From Loktanella atrilutea (GTDB taxonomy: Bacteria > Pseudomonadota > Alphaproteobacteria > Rhodobacterales > Rhodobacteraceae): a stretch of DNA of 64,000 bases. A model generated the notes under the pieces. It worked only from the letters and a program-made list of their open reading frames with translations, was not told the origin of the DNA and made no database searches. Numbering within the stretch: the first letter of the stretch is position 1; every line of letters starts with the position of its first letter. Positions 44,783 to 55,907 of the stretch are shown in pieces. The stretch spans positions 1 through 64,000 of the forward strand of contig NZ_FQUE01000009.1 in assembly GCF_900128995.1 (NCBI RefSeq), read 5' to 3'. A program made the position numbers and the translations under genes.

Positions 44783-46866
44783 GACGCGATCCGCAGGCTG
44801 GACACCGCGAAGGGCCGGTAAGGTAAGGATGGTTTGTCGCTTCCCGCCAGACCGAAAGCCGTCAGCCCTTCCAGAACACCTGCAGCGTAAGACGCACGGG
44901 CGTGATAAAGATGCGGCAGACCCTGCAGATCCGCGATTTCCGGCAGAGCGTTGCCGACGACGATGCCGCGGCCGCAGGACGTCAGCATGTCCACATCGTT
45001 ACCGCTGTCGCCAGCGGCGATCACATCCGCCGCCGTCATGGCATAGCAGCGTGCAAGGTACGTCAGCGCCTTTCCCTTGCCGCCTTGCACCGGCAAAATA
45101 TCGATCAGCCGACCGTGTGACGCGATGACCTTGGCCGCCAATCCTGCGGCGCGCAACACTTGGCGAAGACGGTCCGCCTCTGCAGAGTCACCGAGGCAGC
45201 CGAATTTCCAGCGCCGCTGCTCGATATCCGCTTGCCAGGCGATGCCGGCCGCTTCGACACAGGCGGCGATGTCTGCGGATTTCCAGTCACTGTCGAGCAG
45301 CTTGGCGTAGTCGGCATCGAGCACCCAACGACCCGCGTCGTCCCGACGGTGAATTTCCGTCCCAACAGCCGTGACGAAGACGTCGGGCAGCGGCAGGGAC
45401 CAGTCCTGTAAGATCCGCCGTGCCTCGACGATCGAACGGCCTGTCGCCACGACAAAAAGCCCCCGGCGGTCGGCGTGCCACTCCGCCAGCGCCGCCGCCG
45501 CCCGGGCACAACCGGTCAGGGTATGATCGATGTCACTGCCAAGGATGTAGGCCGGTCGCGGATTGATCCATGGGGGTGCAATCAGGTCCGCGCAGATCGC
45601 TGTGACGTGATCTGCCCATACGGTCCAGTCAAACATGCCGACGTTGCGCAGCGCCGCCTGTGCGTGGCAATCCCATGCAGCGGGGTCGGACAGGAGTCCC
45701 GTCAACCCTGCCACGATGGCCGCTTCGTCCGTCGGGTCGAGCGTAATGCCGTGGCCGGTCTGCGCCAGAATATCCAGCGGCCCGCCCCGGTCGCCGGCCA
45801 CGACCGGCAGACCGTGGCTTGCCGCCTCCAACAGGGTCAGCCCGAAGGGTTCATGAAACGCAAGGTTGACGAAGACACCGCGTGTATCACGCGCCTTCGC
45901 ATAGATCGCGACGACATCGGCAGGCGTGTGACGTGCCGGTAGCGCAACCTTTCCCCGCAGATCGGCGCCCGCAAGAATGTCATTCAGTTCGGCCCAGACA
46001 GCTGCGGTTTCAGCACTCTCTTGCACATCCGCACCGTGTTGACCGGCCAGGATCACCAGATTGGCACGATCCTGCAGTGCCGCGCTCTCCGCATAGGTTC
46101 TTGCCAACTGCTGCAGGTTCTTGCGCGCGACGGGTCGAGCGATCGCCAGGATCATCGGCAATTCTGGCGTGGCAAGGCTGTCTTGGACCAAGGTGCTGGC
46201 TACGGCTTCCGTCGTTTTCCCCGCCCCAGTCAGGTCCACACCGGGCCAGACCCGGTAGACCTTGCCATCGACCTGCAGGCCATAGGCGGAAATCTGACGC
46301 TCCGCCTCGTCCCGCGACGAGACCACGATTGCATCCGCCGCGTGCAAGGCGGCCTTCTCCTGCGCAATCCGTGCTGTCAGAAGCGGACCGGCCACGCCCT
46401 TGAGATGGGTTAGCTTGTCGATACCGAGAGAATGGGGCGTGTAGATGAAAGGAATATCGAAACGATCCTTCGCCGCCTGTGCCAGCAAGGCGGCATCGGC
46501 AAAGTGCGCGTGGATTACGTCCGGGCGTTCGTCCAGATCTTCCAGCATGGTCAGGAAGGCATCGATGAGAGCCGGCAGTTCGGCGGCAAGGGCCTCCTTG
46601 GCGAGGTATGCACCGTTTGCCGTCCTCAGCCTGCGAATGACAAGCCCCGGTTCCACGGGCTGGTAAATCCTCGCATGGTCTTCGCCGAGCGAGGGATCAT
46701 TGAAGGCTCTTGTCACAACGGTCACAGATGTCACATGACTGCATTGAGCCTGAGCCGTCGCAGCGCCCAGGACATAGGCAATGTGGCCGCCGGTATCCTC
46801 GGTCAGGCCATAATTGACTCGTGGGGCCGTCAGGCAACCCCCCAGTGCGAGATGGAAAATGTGCAT
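44779..46866 (-). CDS. Sucrose-phosphate synthase-like glycosyltransferase fused to HAD sucrose-phosphatase domain
   Basis: A bifunctional protein of 695 residues. Residues 1 to about 435 form a GT4 synthase: an N-terminal sugar-phosphate loop (NYGLTEDTGGHIAYVLG), IYTPHSLGIDKL, and E-x7-E in FHEPFGLTLLEAASHGLP. Residues about 440-690 are a HAD phosphatase with DxDxT in GSDIDHTLTG and the late acid pair in AAGDSGNDVDML. By family, sucrose-6-phosphate would be made and dephosphorylated in one polypeptide. The start at 46866 has GAGGA upstream and matches the usual N-terminus; the frame open to 47001 is rejected. A different glycosyl-phosphate product is possible. It leads the operon with three more glycosyltransferases. 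Confidence 0.82.
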   Translation of the reverse strand: MHIFHLALGGCLTAPRVNYGLTEDTGGHIAYVLGAATAQAQCSHVTSVTVVTRAFNDPSLGEDHARIYQPVEPGLVIRRLRTANGAYLAKEALAAELPALIDAFLTMLEDLDERPDVIHAHFADAALLAQAAKDRFDIPFIYTPHSLGIDKLTHLKGVAGPLLTARIAQEKAALHAADAIVVSSRDEAERQISAYGLQVDGKVYRVWPGVDLTGAGKTTEAVASTLVQDSLATPELPMILAIARPVARKNLQQLARTYAESAALQDRANLVILAGQHGADVQESAETAAVWAELNDILAGADLRGKVALPARHTPADVVAIYAKARDTRGVFVNLAFHEPFGLTLLEAASHGLPVVAGDRGGPLDILAQTGHGITLDPTDEAAIVAGLTGLLSDPAAWDCHAQAALRNVGMFDWTVWADHVTAICADLIAPPWINPRPAYILGSDIDHTLTGCARAAAALAEWHADRRGLFVVATGRSIVEARRILQDWSLPLPDVFVTAVGTEIHRRDDAGRWVLDADYAKLLDSDWKSADIAACVEAAGIAWQADIEQRRWKFGCLGDSAEADRLRQVLRAAGLAAKVIASHGRLIDILPVQGGKGKALTYLARCYAMTAADVIAAGDSGNDVDMLTSCGRGIVVGNALPEIADLQGLPHLYHARASYAAGVLEGLTAFGLAGSDKPSLPYRPFAVSSLRIAS

Positions 46867-47039
46867 ATGGTATCCTCTGATGTCCGATAACGTCCCCCCC
46901 TCCCCCCGGTTCCGAGGGCGGCCCTCGCGCAACTGGGCCGCCACGATTGAGGCGTCAAATTTCTCGTGGAGTCCGAAAAGGTTGCATCTGGCAGCTGACA
47001 TCTGTCGTTAATAATTGTTAAGACGAGGAGGGCGGATCG

Positions 47040-47849
47040 ATGCCTTACGGGCGGGATTATCGCTATGTTTTTGTTGCAGGTTTGCATCGGTCAGGGACCA
47101 GCCTGACGGCACGGCTGATTGCCGATCTGCCCGGCGTCGGTGCCATCACCGGCGCACCGGTCCCAGAGAGCGAGGGCGCCTATCTGCAGGGCGCTATCCC
47201 GCACCACGCCCGCACAGGCATCCCGATGCATTTCGCGACCGACCCTCAGCAGCACATGACAGAGGGGCACACCCTGGACCGTCTGGAAACACGCCAGCGG
47301 ATAGAGGCAGACTGGGACCCTTGGTATCCGCCGGACTGCCGCTGGCGGGTCGAGAAATCGCCGGTCAACCTGACGCGCATGCGTCTTTTGCAACAGCTCT
47401 TTCCGATGGCGCATTTCGTTGTTGTCATTCGACATCCAGAGGTTGTCGCTGCGGCTGTTGCGAAATGGGTGGATGCCCCTGCCCCGGCCCTGATCGACCA
47501 TTGGCTGGACGCGCATGACCGCGTCAGAAATGACCTGACATATCTGCACGCCGCGGCCGTCGTACGTTACGAGGATCTCGTGCGGCACCCGTCCCGGATC
47601 ACCGCAGGCCTGGCCGCCTTTCTTGACATCGCAACACCCACATTCGAGAGCGAGATCATCCGCGACGGCAATGCAGACTACCCCGATGCGTTGAAGATGT
47701 CGTCAACTCAGGCTGATCGTGCCGCCGTTTGGGGCTACGGTCCACGGCAGGAAGCAATTTCTACGTGGCAGACGCCGGTCCGTCACCCCCTTCGCAGCAT
47801 TCGAGAGACGGCCTACAATGCCTTTGGGGGTCTGAAGGAGACCAGATAA
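47040..47849 (+). CDS. Sulfotransferase family protein
   Basis: A 269-residue PAPS-dependent sulfotransferase. The 5'-phosphosulfate loop is GLHRSGTSLTARLI (residues 14-27) and the 3'-phosphate-binding strand is FVVVIRHPEVVAAAV. WRVEKSPVNLTRM and VVRYEDLVRHP are other family marks. GAGGAGGG lies before ATG 47040. It is transcribed divergently from the glycosyltransferase operon and 238 bases before glgE. A sulfated saccharide is the most economical role (inference). Confidence 0.83.
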   Translation: MPYGRDYRYVFVAGLHRSGTSLTARLIADLPGVGAITGAPVPESEGAYLQGAIPHHARTGIPMHFATDPQQHMTEGHTLDRLETRQRIEADWDPWYPPDCRWRVEKSPVNLTRMRLLQQLFPMAHFVVVIRHPEVVAAAVAKWVDAPAPALIDHWLDAHDRVRNDLTYLHAAAVVRYEDLVRHPSRITAGLAAFLDIATPTFESEIIRDGNADYPDALKMSSTQADRAAVWGYGPRQEAISTWQTPVRHPLRSIRETAYNAFGGLKETR

Positions 47850-48087
47850 TTAGGCTCAAAACTGCGCCATTAATCGGAGGGTCGGCCGTTGTGGCGCATA
47901 TGACGGACCTGTTCACCGAAATCGCAACGTGTCGAACGATAGGTCAGATGTCACAAGACTGAGGCAGATGTCGCGTCCAATGGCGAAAAAATGGCGCGGT
48001 GATCTGTCGTCGGGCGACTGTCAGGGAACGAATACCGTCCCACATCATTGAGATGGGGTAAGTGAACGGCGTGAAAGGCATCGGATC

Positions 48088-50070
48088 ATGGTAGAAAATC
48101 CGCGACAGTCTCGTGACTCCCTTCAGCAGCTTGCAGCCTCTCGGATGGTGATCGAGGCCGTAACACCCGAAGTCAATGCAGGCAGGTTCGCGGCGAAGGC
48201 GGTCGCCGGTTGGCCGCTGACGGTTTCTGCCGACGTTTTCGGTGACGGGCACGAAGTCTTCGCGGCGGCCGTGCTCTCGCGGGCGGAAGGTGAGGCAGAC
48301 TGGACTGAAACGCGGATGCAGGCCCTGAAGAACGATCGCTGGCAGGCCGCGGTGACGTTTGAAACGCCGGGTCCGCATATCTTCACGATCCGTGCCTGGC
48401 GCGACGTCTGGGGCACTTGGCGCCGTGACGCCGTCAAGAAGATGGCCGCCGGGCAAGATATCTCGGTCGAGATCGAGGAAGCGCGCCTGATGATCGCGGC
48501 CACGCCGGCGAAGGGTGCGGACGCGAAGGAGTTGAAGGCCTTGGCGAAGGCCATGAAGGGAAAGACCGCCGTAGATATCGCGATGTCGGACGACACCGAT
48601 GCCCTGATGCGTCGTGCGGGTCCCCGTGCCAATGCCTGCACCTATGACCGCGAGATTCCGGTCTGGGTCGACCGCGAGGCCGCGGCGTTCAGCGCATGGT
48701 ACGAACTCTTTCCCCGCTCTACCGGTGCAGAGGGTGAGCATGGGACATTTCGGACGACGATCGAGCGCTTGCCTTATGTGAAGGATCTGGGCTTCGACGT
48801 GCTCTATTTTCCGCCGATCCATCCAATCGGTACGACGAACCGCAAGGGCAAGAACAACAGCCTGACTGCCGGGCCCGACGATGTCGGCTCACCCTATGCC
48901 ATCGGATCGCCGGAGGGTGGCAACTCTGCCGTTCATCCCGCACTCGGCACACTGGATGATTTCGATACGCTGATCGACGCCGCGGCGAACCATGGGTTGG
49001 AAATTGCGATGGACATCGCGCTGAATGCCTCGCCCGACCATCCTTGGATTGCAGAGCATCCCGATTGGTTCGAGCGCCGCCCGGACGGAACGATCAAGTA
49101 CGCCGAGAACCCTCCGAAAAAGTACGAGGACATCGTCAATTTTCGCTATTACATGGACGACGGCCAGCCGAACGCGCCCTTCTGGCAGGCAATCCGCGAC
49201 ATGTTCCTGTTCTGGGCTGACCACGGCGTGCTTTGCTTCCGCGTCGACAACCCGCACACGAAACCCTTTCCGTTCTGGGAATGGATCATCGCAGAAGTTC
49301 ACGCCCAACATCCCGGCGCGATCTTCCTGTCAGAGGCCTTCACGCGTCCCAAGGTGATGAAGCGGCTGGCGAAGGTCGGCTTCAACCAGTCCTACAGCTA
49401 CTACACGTGGCGGAACGACAAAGCAGAGCTGACCGAATACCTGACAGAGCTGACGACTGAGGAGTGCCGCCATTACATGCGGCCCAACTTCTTCGTCAAT
49501 ACGCCCGACATCAACCCTGTCTTCCTGCAGACCTCCGGTCGGCCGGGTTTCCGCACGCGTGCCATTCTGGCAGCCAGTCTGGCGGGCAACTGGGGGCTCT
49601 ATTCCGGTTTCGAGCTTTGCGAAGCGGCCCCCTTGCCGGGCCGCGAGGAATACCTCGACAGCGAGAAGTACGAGTTGCGTCACCGCGATTACGACGCGCC
49701 CGGCCACATCAAGGACGACGTGCGCCTGATCAACCGCATCCGCCGGGAACAGCCCGCGATGCGCGACTTCACCAATCTTAAGTTCGAGGTTGCCCACGAT
49801 GACCGCGTGCTGTCCTACGCGCGTCACGATGCCGAAACAGGCAATTTCATATTCTTCCACGTCCTGATTGATCCCTTCGCTCCCGCGGAATTCACCTTCG
49901 AGATTCCGCTGTGGAAGTTCGGGCTGGACGATCATGCCTCGATCGAGGTGGAGGATCTGATTAACGGCAACCGCTTTACCTGGCACGGCAAGTATCAGAC
50001 CCTGCACCTCGACCCTGAATCCCGACCCTACGCAATTTGGCGCCTGATCGCGCCGGGAGAGCCCCGCTGA
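48088..50070 (+). CDS. glgE: Alpha-1,4-glucan:maltose-1-phosphate maltosyltransferase
   Basis: A GH13 enzyme that extends alpha-glucan with maltose from maltose-1-phosphate. The N-terminal GlgE-specific domain spans about residues 15-200 (TPEVNAGRFAAKAVAG). FPPIHPIGTTNRKGKNN is diagnostic for GlgE. The nucleophile Asp stands in FRVDNPHTKPFPFWEW (near residue 386) and the acid Glu in FLSEAFTRPKVM (near 416). The length is 660 residues. TGATG links it to treS, so substrate supply (TreS/maltokinase) and use are coupled. Confidence 0.95.
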   Translation: MVENPRQSRDSLQQLAASRMVIEAVTPEVNAGRFAAKAVAGWPLTVSADVFGDGHEVFAAAVLSRAEGEADWTETRMQALKNDRWQAAVTFETPGPHIFTIRAWRDVWGTWRRDAVKKMAAGQDISVEIEEARLMIAATPAKGADAKELKALAKAMKGKTAVDIAMSDDTDALMRRAGPRANACTYDREIPVWVDREAAAFSAWYELFPRSTGAEGEHGTFRTTIERLPYVKDLGFDVLYFPPIHPIGTTNRKGKNNSLTAGPDDVGSPYAIGSPEGGNSAVHPALGTLDDFDTLIDAAANHGLEIAMDIALNASPDHPWIAEHPDWFERRPDGTIKYAENPPKKYEDIVNFRYYMDDGQPNAPFWQAIRDMFLFWADHGVLCFRVDNPHTKPFPFWEWIIAEVHAQHPGAIFLSEAFTRPKVMKRLAKVGFNQSYSYYTWRNDKAELTEYLTELTTEECRHYMRPNFFVNTPDINPVFLQTSGRPGFRTRAILAASLAGNWGLYSGFELCEAAPLPGREEYLDSEKYELRHRDYDAPGHIKDDVRLINRIRREQPAMRDFTNLKFEVAHDDRVLSYARHDAETGNFIFFHVLIDPFAPAEFTFEIPLWKFGLDDHASIEVEDLINGNRFTWHGKYQTLHLDPESRPYAIWRLIAPGEPR

Positions 50071-53000
50071 TGAATATCAAGACCGACGTGACCGCGACAG
50101 ACGAAACCAAATTCGACTGGTACAAGGACGCGATCATCTACCAGCTGCACGTCAAGGCGTTCCAGGACAGCAACGGCGACGGCATCGGCGATTTCGCAGG
50201 TCTGATGCAGCGGTTGGACTATGTGCAGGACCTCGGGGTCAACACGATCTGGATCCTGCCGTTCTACCCCTCGCCTCTGCGCGATGACGGCTACGACATT
50301 GCCGAATTCAAGGAAGTGAACCCACAATACGGCACGATGGCGGATTTCGAGGCTTTCGTCGACGAAGCTCACCGCCGTGGACTGAAGGTCATCACCGAAC
50401 TCGTCATCAATCACACCAGCGACCAGCACGAATGGTTTCAGCGCGCCCGCCGCGCACCCAAGGGCAGCCCGGAGCGGGATTTCTACGTCTGGACCGACGA
50501 TCCGACCCAGTGGATGGACAAGACCCGCGTCATCTTCAACGACACCCACGACAGCAACTGGTCATGGGATCCGGTGGCAGAGCAATTCTACTGGCATCGC
50601 TTCTTCGATCATCAGCCGGACCTGAATTTCGACAACCCCGCCGTGATGGAAGCTGTGCTGGATGTCATGCATTTCTGGCTGGACAAGGGCGTCGACGGCC
50701 TGCGGCTGGACGCGATCCCTTACCTGGTGGAACGCGACGGCACCAACAACGAGAACCTGCCGGAAACCCACGACATCCTGAAGCGCATCCGCGCCGACCT
50801 CGACAAGCACTACGAAAACCGGATGCTGCTGGCCGAGGCGAACCAGTGGCCAGAGGACACGCGCCCCTATTTCGGCGATGACGACGAATGTCACATGGGA
50901 TTTCACTTTCCCCTGATGCCGCGCATGTACATGGCCGTCGCGCAAGAAGATCGTCACGCGATCACCGATATTATCCGCCAGACGCCAGACATCCCCGAAA
51001 ACTGCCAATGGGCGATTTTCTTGCGCAACCATGACGAGCTGACGCTGGAAATGGTGACAGACCGGGAGCGTGACTACCTCTGGGACACCTATGCCGCCGA
51101 CAAGCGCGCGCGGATCAACATGGGCATCCGGCGCCGTCTGGCGCCCCTGATGCAGAACGACCGGCGCAAGATAGAGCTTCTGAATTCGCTGCTGATGTCG
51201 ATGCCCGGCACGCCAGTCCTTTATTACGGGGACGAGATCGGGATGGGTGACAACTACTACCTCGGCGACCGCGACGGTGTGCGCACGCCGATGCAGTGGT
51301 CGGCCGACCGCAACGCGGGCTTCAGTCGCGCCAGCCCGCAGCGCCTCTACCTCCCGACGATCCAGGACGAGACCTACGGCTATCAGGCGATCAACGTCGA
51401 GGCGCAGCAGGCCTCGCCCTCGTCGTATCTGCACTGGATCAAGCGCATGCTGGCCGTGCGGATGAAGCATTCGACCTTCGGGCGGGGCGAGATCGACATC
51501 CTCTATCCCCAGAACCGCAAGATTCTCGCTTATATCCGCCGGACCGGCACGCTGGGCGAAGAGGGTGCGACGGCGATGCTCTGCGTCGCGAACCTGTCGC
51601 GGTCGGCGCAAGCGGCGGAACTCGATCTTTCGGCCTTTGCCGGTCGGGTGCCCGTGGAACTGTCGGGCCAGTCCGCCTTTCCACCTATCGGTGATCTGCC
51701 GTACTTGCTGACCCTGCCGGCCTACGGTTTCTACTGGTTCGAGCTGGCCGACAGCAATCAGGCTCCGTCGTGGCATGCCCCGGTCGCCGGCACGCTGCCT
51801 GACTTTTTGACCCTGACCACCCGCGACGGTCGGTTGACGACGGCACTCGACGGACGCGAAGGGCGTGATTTCGTCAAGTCCACCTTGCCGCAATACCTGT
51901 CCCTGCAACGCTGGTTCGCCGGCAAGGGAGAGCGGACCGGAGCAGTCAGCCTGCGAAAGCTGGGTGAATTGTCCGACGGCAAACATCTGCTCTCGATTGC
52001 CGATGTCGAAGTCGGCGGCGATACGCAATCCTATTTCCTTCCATTGTCGGCGATCTGGCGCGAAGAGGCGCTGACCCTCGGGCCGCGCCTACCGAACACG
52101 CTGGCAAAGTTGCGGCGCACCAATCGCGTCGGTGCACTGATGGACGGGGTCGTCGACGAGGACATGAGCATCGCGCTGCTTGAAGCAATACGCAGCGGTC
52201 AGGATATGACGGCCGGCGACACGACCCTGCGCTTCACCCGGTCTGACCGGCTGGATGATGTGAATACCGACACGGACGTGCGTCTTCTGCCCGGCGAGCA
52301 ATCCAACGCCTCGATCGCATTCGGCGACCAGATCGTGCTGAAACTCTATCGTCGCCTGCGCAGCGGTGTGCAGCCGGATATCGAGATCGCCCGTTTCCTG
52401 ACGAACGAAACGGATTTCAAGAATGCCCCGGCCCTGTTGGGTACGGTGGATCTTGTCGAAGCCGACGGCGCGGTAACAACTCTTGCGGCAGCGTTGGAGT
52501 TCGTGCGCAACCAAGGCGACGCGTGGGCCTATATCACTGCGGCACTCGACCGCGACCTGCAGGCGAGAGAGGTGCAGCCCGAGGAGGAGCAGGAAGGCAC
52601 CATCATGGGCGGCACGCTCGATCTTGGCGCCGTTTTGGGTAAGCGCACTGCGGAACTGCACCTCGCCCTCGGCAGCGGGTCCGATGAATTCTCTGCCGAG
52701 CCGCTGACCCGCGACGATATCGCAGCGCTGGCGGATGAGACGGAGGCCGAGGTCAAGACGCTGTTGGACAACCTTGCCGCCGTCACCCTGACTGGCGACG
52801 CAAAGGTTCTGGCAGACGAACTGCTGTCCCGCCGGGACGAATTGATCGGGCGGTTTGCCGCCTTGCGCAACATGGATCCCTCCGGTGCACGCATTCGCGT
52901 CCATGGCGACTATCATCTGGGTCAGGTGCTGGTATCGCAGAACGACGTTATCCTGATCGACTTTGAAGGCGAACCGACGCGGCCCCTGCACGAACGCCGG

Positions 53001-53354
53001 ATCAAGACTTCGCCCCTGCGCGATGTCGCCGGCATGCTACGGTCCTTCGACTATGCCACATGGGACGTGCTGCACCGGCGTGTCGATGCGGGCTCCCACC
53101 GCGACTGGGTCCAAGACCAGGTGATCGGCTGGCGGAATGCGACCTCTGCCGCGTTCCTGAATGCCTACCGCAACACCATGGGCGACAGCGCGATCCATCC
53201 CGGCGATAGCGCCATTGAAAGCGCCTTGCTTGACCTCTTCCTGATCCGCAAGGCGGCGTACGAGGTGGAATACGAACGCGCCATGCGGCCAGCGTGGATC
53301 GAGACACCGCTGCATGGCCTCCTCGACATTTTGAACGGAAAGGACGCGTCATGA
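50070..53354 (+). CDS. treS: Trehalose synthase fused to maltokinase
   Basis: A two-enzyme fusion of 1094 residues. Residues 1 to about 550 are the GH13 trehalose/maltose mutase: [16 protein letters not shown], nucleophile in [11 protein letters not shown], acid in [23 protein letters not shown]. Residues about 590-1094 are maltokinase: [10 protein letters not shown], catalytic loop [10 protein letters not shown] near 945, [10 protein letters not shown] as metal motif. Trehalose is turned into maltose and then maltose-1-phosphate in one protein. The start at 50070 shares one base with the glgE stop; GGGAGAG is upstream. The fused form is known in many proteobacteria. Confidence 0.95.
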   Translation: MNIKTDVTATDETKFDWYKDAIIYQLHVKAFQDSNGDGIGDFAGLMQRLDYVQDLGVNTIWILPFYPSPLRDDGYDIAEFKEVNPQYGTMADFEAFVDEAHRRGLKVITELVINHTSDQHEWFQRARRAPKGSPERDFYVWTDDPTQWMDKTRVIFNDTHDSNWSWDPVAEQFYWHRFFDHQPDLNFDNPAVMEAVLDVMHFWLDKGVDGLRLDAIPYLVERDGTNNENLPETHDILKRIRADLDKHYENRMLLAEANQWPEDTRPYFGDDDECHMGFHFPLMPRMYMAVAQEDRHAITDIIRQTPDIPENCQWAIFLRNHDELTLEMVTDRERDYLWDTYAADKRARINMGIRRRLAPLMQNDRRKIELLNSLLMSMPGTPVLYYGDEIGMGDNYYLGDRDGVRTPMQWSADRNAGFSRASPQRLYLPTIQDETYGYQAINVEAQQASPSSYLHWIKRMLAVRMKHSTFGRGEIDILYPQNRKILAYIRRTGTLGEEGATAMLCVANLSRSAQAAELDLSAFAGRVPVELSGQSAFPPIGDLPYLLTLPAYGFYWFELADSNQAPSWHAPVAGTLPDFLTLTTRDGRLTTALDGREGRDFVKSTLPQYLSLQRWFAGKGERTGAVSLRKLGELSDGKHLLSIADVEVGGDTQSYFLPLSAIWREEALTLGPRLPNTLAKLRRTNRVGALMDGVVDEDMSIALLEAIRSGQDMTAGDTTLRFTRSDRLDDVNTDTDVRLLPGEQSNASIAFGDQIVLKLYRRLRSGVQPDIEIARFLTNETDFKNAPALLGTVDLVEADGAVTTLAAALEFVRNQGDAWAYITAALDRDLQAREVQPEEEQEGTIMGGTLDLGAVLGKRTAELHLALGSGSDEFSAEPLTRDDIAALADETEAEVKTLLDNLAAVTLTGDAKVLADELLSRRDELIGRFAALRNMDPSGARIRVHGDYHLGQVLVSQNDVILIDFEGEPTRPLHERRIKTSPLRDVAGMLRSFDYATWDVLHRRVDAGSHRDWVQDQVIGWRNATSAAFLNAYRNTMGDSAIHPGDSAIESALLDLFLIRKAAYEVEYERAMRPAWIETPLHGLLDILNGKDAS

Positions 53355-55534
53355 TTGCGACGACCTTCGACGACCAGATGGAATCCATCCTTAGGGGCCG
53401 CCACGGCGACCCCTTCAGCTTCCTCGGCATGTTCGAAGCGGACAAGACCGTGACGGTGAACGCCTTTGCCCCCGACGCGGGAGAGGTCTGGGTGACGGAT
53501 GCCAAGGGGCGCGATGTGGCGCAGCTGGACAAGGTCCATCCGGAAGGGTTCTTCTCCTCCACTATCCCGGGCAAGAAAAAGCGCTTTGACTACCGCCTTC
53601 GGATGCAGGCCGGCGACCACCGCTGGATGCGCGACGATCCCTACCGGTTCGGCCCGATCCTGGGCGAATTGGATGAATACCTGCTGGGCGAAGGCCGTCA
53701 CGAGGAGCTTTACGCCAAACTCGGTGCCCACCCCGGCACCCACGAGGGTGTAGACGGCACAACCTTTGCCGTGTGGGCTCCGAACGCCCGGCGCGTCAGC
53801 GTCGTCGGCAACTTCAACGCATGGGACGGGCGGCGGCACCCGATGCGACGGCGCGGCGCCTCTGGCGTATGGGAGCTTTTCATTCCCGAGGTCGTCCGCG
53901 GCGACACCTACAAGTACGAAATCCTCGGCGTTCACGGGCATTTGCAGCCACTCAAATCCGATCCGGTCGGCTTTCACGCCGAACAATCTCCCGGCACGGC
54001 CTCTATCGTCGAAGGCCGCGTGCACCACACATGGACCGACGACGGTTGGGTGAAGGGCCGCCCGCAAGACCTGCGCGACAAGCCCGTGTCGATCTACGAG
54101 GTCCACCCGGGCAGTTGGCGGCGCGGCGACGGCGACACGATCCTCGACTATGCCGCAATGGGCGATCTGCTGATCGACTACGTGACTGAAATGGGCTTCA
54201 CCCACGTCGAATTCCTGCCGCTGTCGGAACATCCCTTTACCGGGTCATGGGGTTATCAGCCGATCGGGATGTATGCCCCGACGTCCCGCTTCGGCACCCC
54301 GGAACAATTCGCGCAGATGGTGGACAAGCTGCACGGTGCTGGCATCGGCATCATCGTCGACTGGGTGCCGGCGCACTTTCCATCCGACGCGCACGGTCTG
54401 GCGCAGTTCGACGGCACGGCGCTTTATGAACACGCTGACCCGCGGCAGGGATTCCACAAGGACTGGAACACGCTGATCTATAACTTTGGCCGGCGCGAGG
54501 TGGCAAACTTCCTGCGCTCTTCTGCGATCTACTGGCTGAAGGACCTGCATGTCGATGCCCTGCGGGTCGATGCCGTAGCCTCCATGTTGTACCTCGACTA
54601 TTCGCGCAATGACGGCGAATGGATCCCGAACGCTTACGGCGGACGCGAAAATCTGGACGCAATCGACTTTCTGCGCGGAACGAACGCACAGGTTGCCGAA
54701 CGCGTGCCGGGTGGCGCCACCATTGCAGAAGAAAGTACCGCATTCCCCGGCGTCAGCCGTCCGACGAGCGAAGGGGGCCTTGGTTTCAACTTCAAATGGA
54801 ACATGGGCTGGATGCACGACACGTTGCAGTACATGGCCGAGGATCCGATCAACCGGAAATACCACCACGACAAGATGACCTTCGGTTTGGTCTATGCCTT
54901 CTCCGAAAATTTCGTCTTGCCGCTCAGCCATGACGAGGTTGTCCATGGGAAGGGATCGATGCTGGGCAAGATGCCCGGCGATCGCTGGCAGCAATTCGCG
55001 AACCTCCGCGCCTACTATGGTTTCATGTGGGCGCATCCCGGCAAGAAGCTGCTCTTCATGGGCGGCGAATTCGGGCAGGAACGTGAATGGAATCACGACC
55101 GCAGTCTCGATTGGCATCTGCTGCATGATCCGGCTCATGACGGTGTCCGTCGCTTGATCGCTGACCTGAACGCGCTGTATCGCAGCGAAGGCGCGCTTCA
55201 CGAGCGCGACTGCGATCCCGCCGGCTTTCAATGGATCGACGGCGGCAACAAGGATGACAATGTATTCAGTTTCATCCGCTATGGACACGACGGAACCGAC
55301 CCGGTCGTTGCAATCTGCAACATGGCCCCTGTCGTGCGCGAAGAATACAATACCGGCGTGCCATCATCGGGTGTCTGGCGAGAGGTTCTCAATACCGACG
55401 CTGCGGCATACGGCGGCAGCGGCACAGGCAACCATACCCCCCTGCGCGCCAGTGACGATCCGATGCACGGGCAACCTGCAAGGATTAGCCTGACTTTGCC
55501 GCCTTTGGCAACTGTATTTTTGAAGGGCGAATGA
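53351..55534 (+). CDS. glgB: 1,4-alpha-glucan branching enzyme
   Basis: This enzyme introduces alpha-1,6 branches into the glucan built by GlgE. N-terminal CBM48-type domains (residues about 10-220; [31 protein letters not shown]) precede a GH13 domain with Asp in [18 protein letters not shown] (near 405), Glu in [12 protein letters not shown] (near 459) and [12 protein letters not shown]. The length is 727 residues. ATG 53351 overlaps the treS stop by ATGA. It completes the three-gene GlgE operon; no glgA or glgC lies in this window. Confidence 0.95.
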   Translation: MIATTFDDQMESILRGRHGDPFSFLGMFEADKTVTVNAFAPDAGEVWVTDAKGRDVAQLDKVHPEGFFSSTIPGKKKRFDYRLRMQAGDHRWMRDDPYRFGPILGELDEYLLGEGRHEELYAKLGAHPGTHEGVDGTTFAVWAPNARRVSVVGNFNAWDGRRHPMRRRGASGVWELFIPEVVRGDTYKYEILGVHGHLQPLKSDPVGFHAEQSPGTASIVEGRVHHTWTDDGWVKGRPQDLRDKPVSIYEVHPGSWRRGDGDTILDYAAMGDLLIDYVTEMGFTHVEFLPLSEHPFTGSWGYQPIGMYAPTSRFGTPEQFAQMVDKLHGAGIGIIVDWVPAHFPSDAHGLAQFDGTALYEHADPRQGFHKDWNTLIYNFGRREVANFLRSSAIYWLKDLHVDALRVDAVASMLYLDYSRNDGEWIPNAYGGRENLDAIDFLRGTNAQVAERVPGGATIAEESTAFPGVSRPTSEGGLGFNFKWNMGWMHDTLQYMAEDPINRKYHHDKMTFGLVYAFSENFVLPLSHDEVVHGKGSMLGKMPGDRWQQFANLRAYYGFMWAHPGKKLLFMGGEFGQEREWNHDRSLDWHLLHDPAHDGVRRLIADLNALYRSEGALHERDCDPAGFQWIDGGNKDDNVFSFIRYGHDGTDPVVAICNMAPVVREEYNTGVPSSGVWREVLNTDAAAYGGSGTGNHTPLRASDDPMHGQPARISLTLPPLATVFLKGE

Positions 55535-55907
55535 TCCTCGTCCTCAGGACCTTTGCCACTTGAACGATTCAGGCGCCGGCACCGTGTAAAATGATGTCGC
55601 GATTGCGACGCAACGCATTGCCCATGGCAACGAGGTCTGTCGTCGCCACAGGATCGCGATAGCGCGTGTTGTTGGCAAGCTATTTGCAACGTCGAACAAT
55701 GCATTGCGGCATTCTTCCGCCCCCTGCACGCACCTCTTACTAGGTCCCATCCACTTGATGGATCGCAACGAAAGCCGCCACTGGCGGCTTTCGACACGTA
55801 CAGATTTGCAACGAAAGGCAAGTAAATAAAACAACCTCGCACCAAAGATTCGCCATACTTCGCGTTCAGATGAATACAGGTAAATGTTTCGTAAAGATTA
55901 AGGAGCC
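55535..55907. other. Long non-coding stretch with orphan hairpin
   Basis: These 373 bases between glgB and the kinase hold no supported gene. They contain the hairpin at 55769-55793. The last 100 bases are A/T-richer, as expected for a promoter, and TAAGGAG (55899-55905) lies just before the TTG at 55908. The space is large enough for a small RNA. Confidence 0.5.
55769..55793 (+). terminator. Terminator-like hairpin 235 bases after glgB
   Basis: cgaaagccgcc and ggcggctttcg form a perfect 11-bp stem with an ACT loop. The form AAAGCCGCC...GGCGGCTTT is that of many Rho-independent terminators, though the T-run is only what the stem contains. It may end the glgE operon after a long 3' region, or a separate small RNA. 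Confidence 0.5.
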
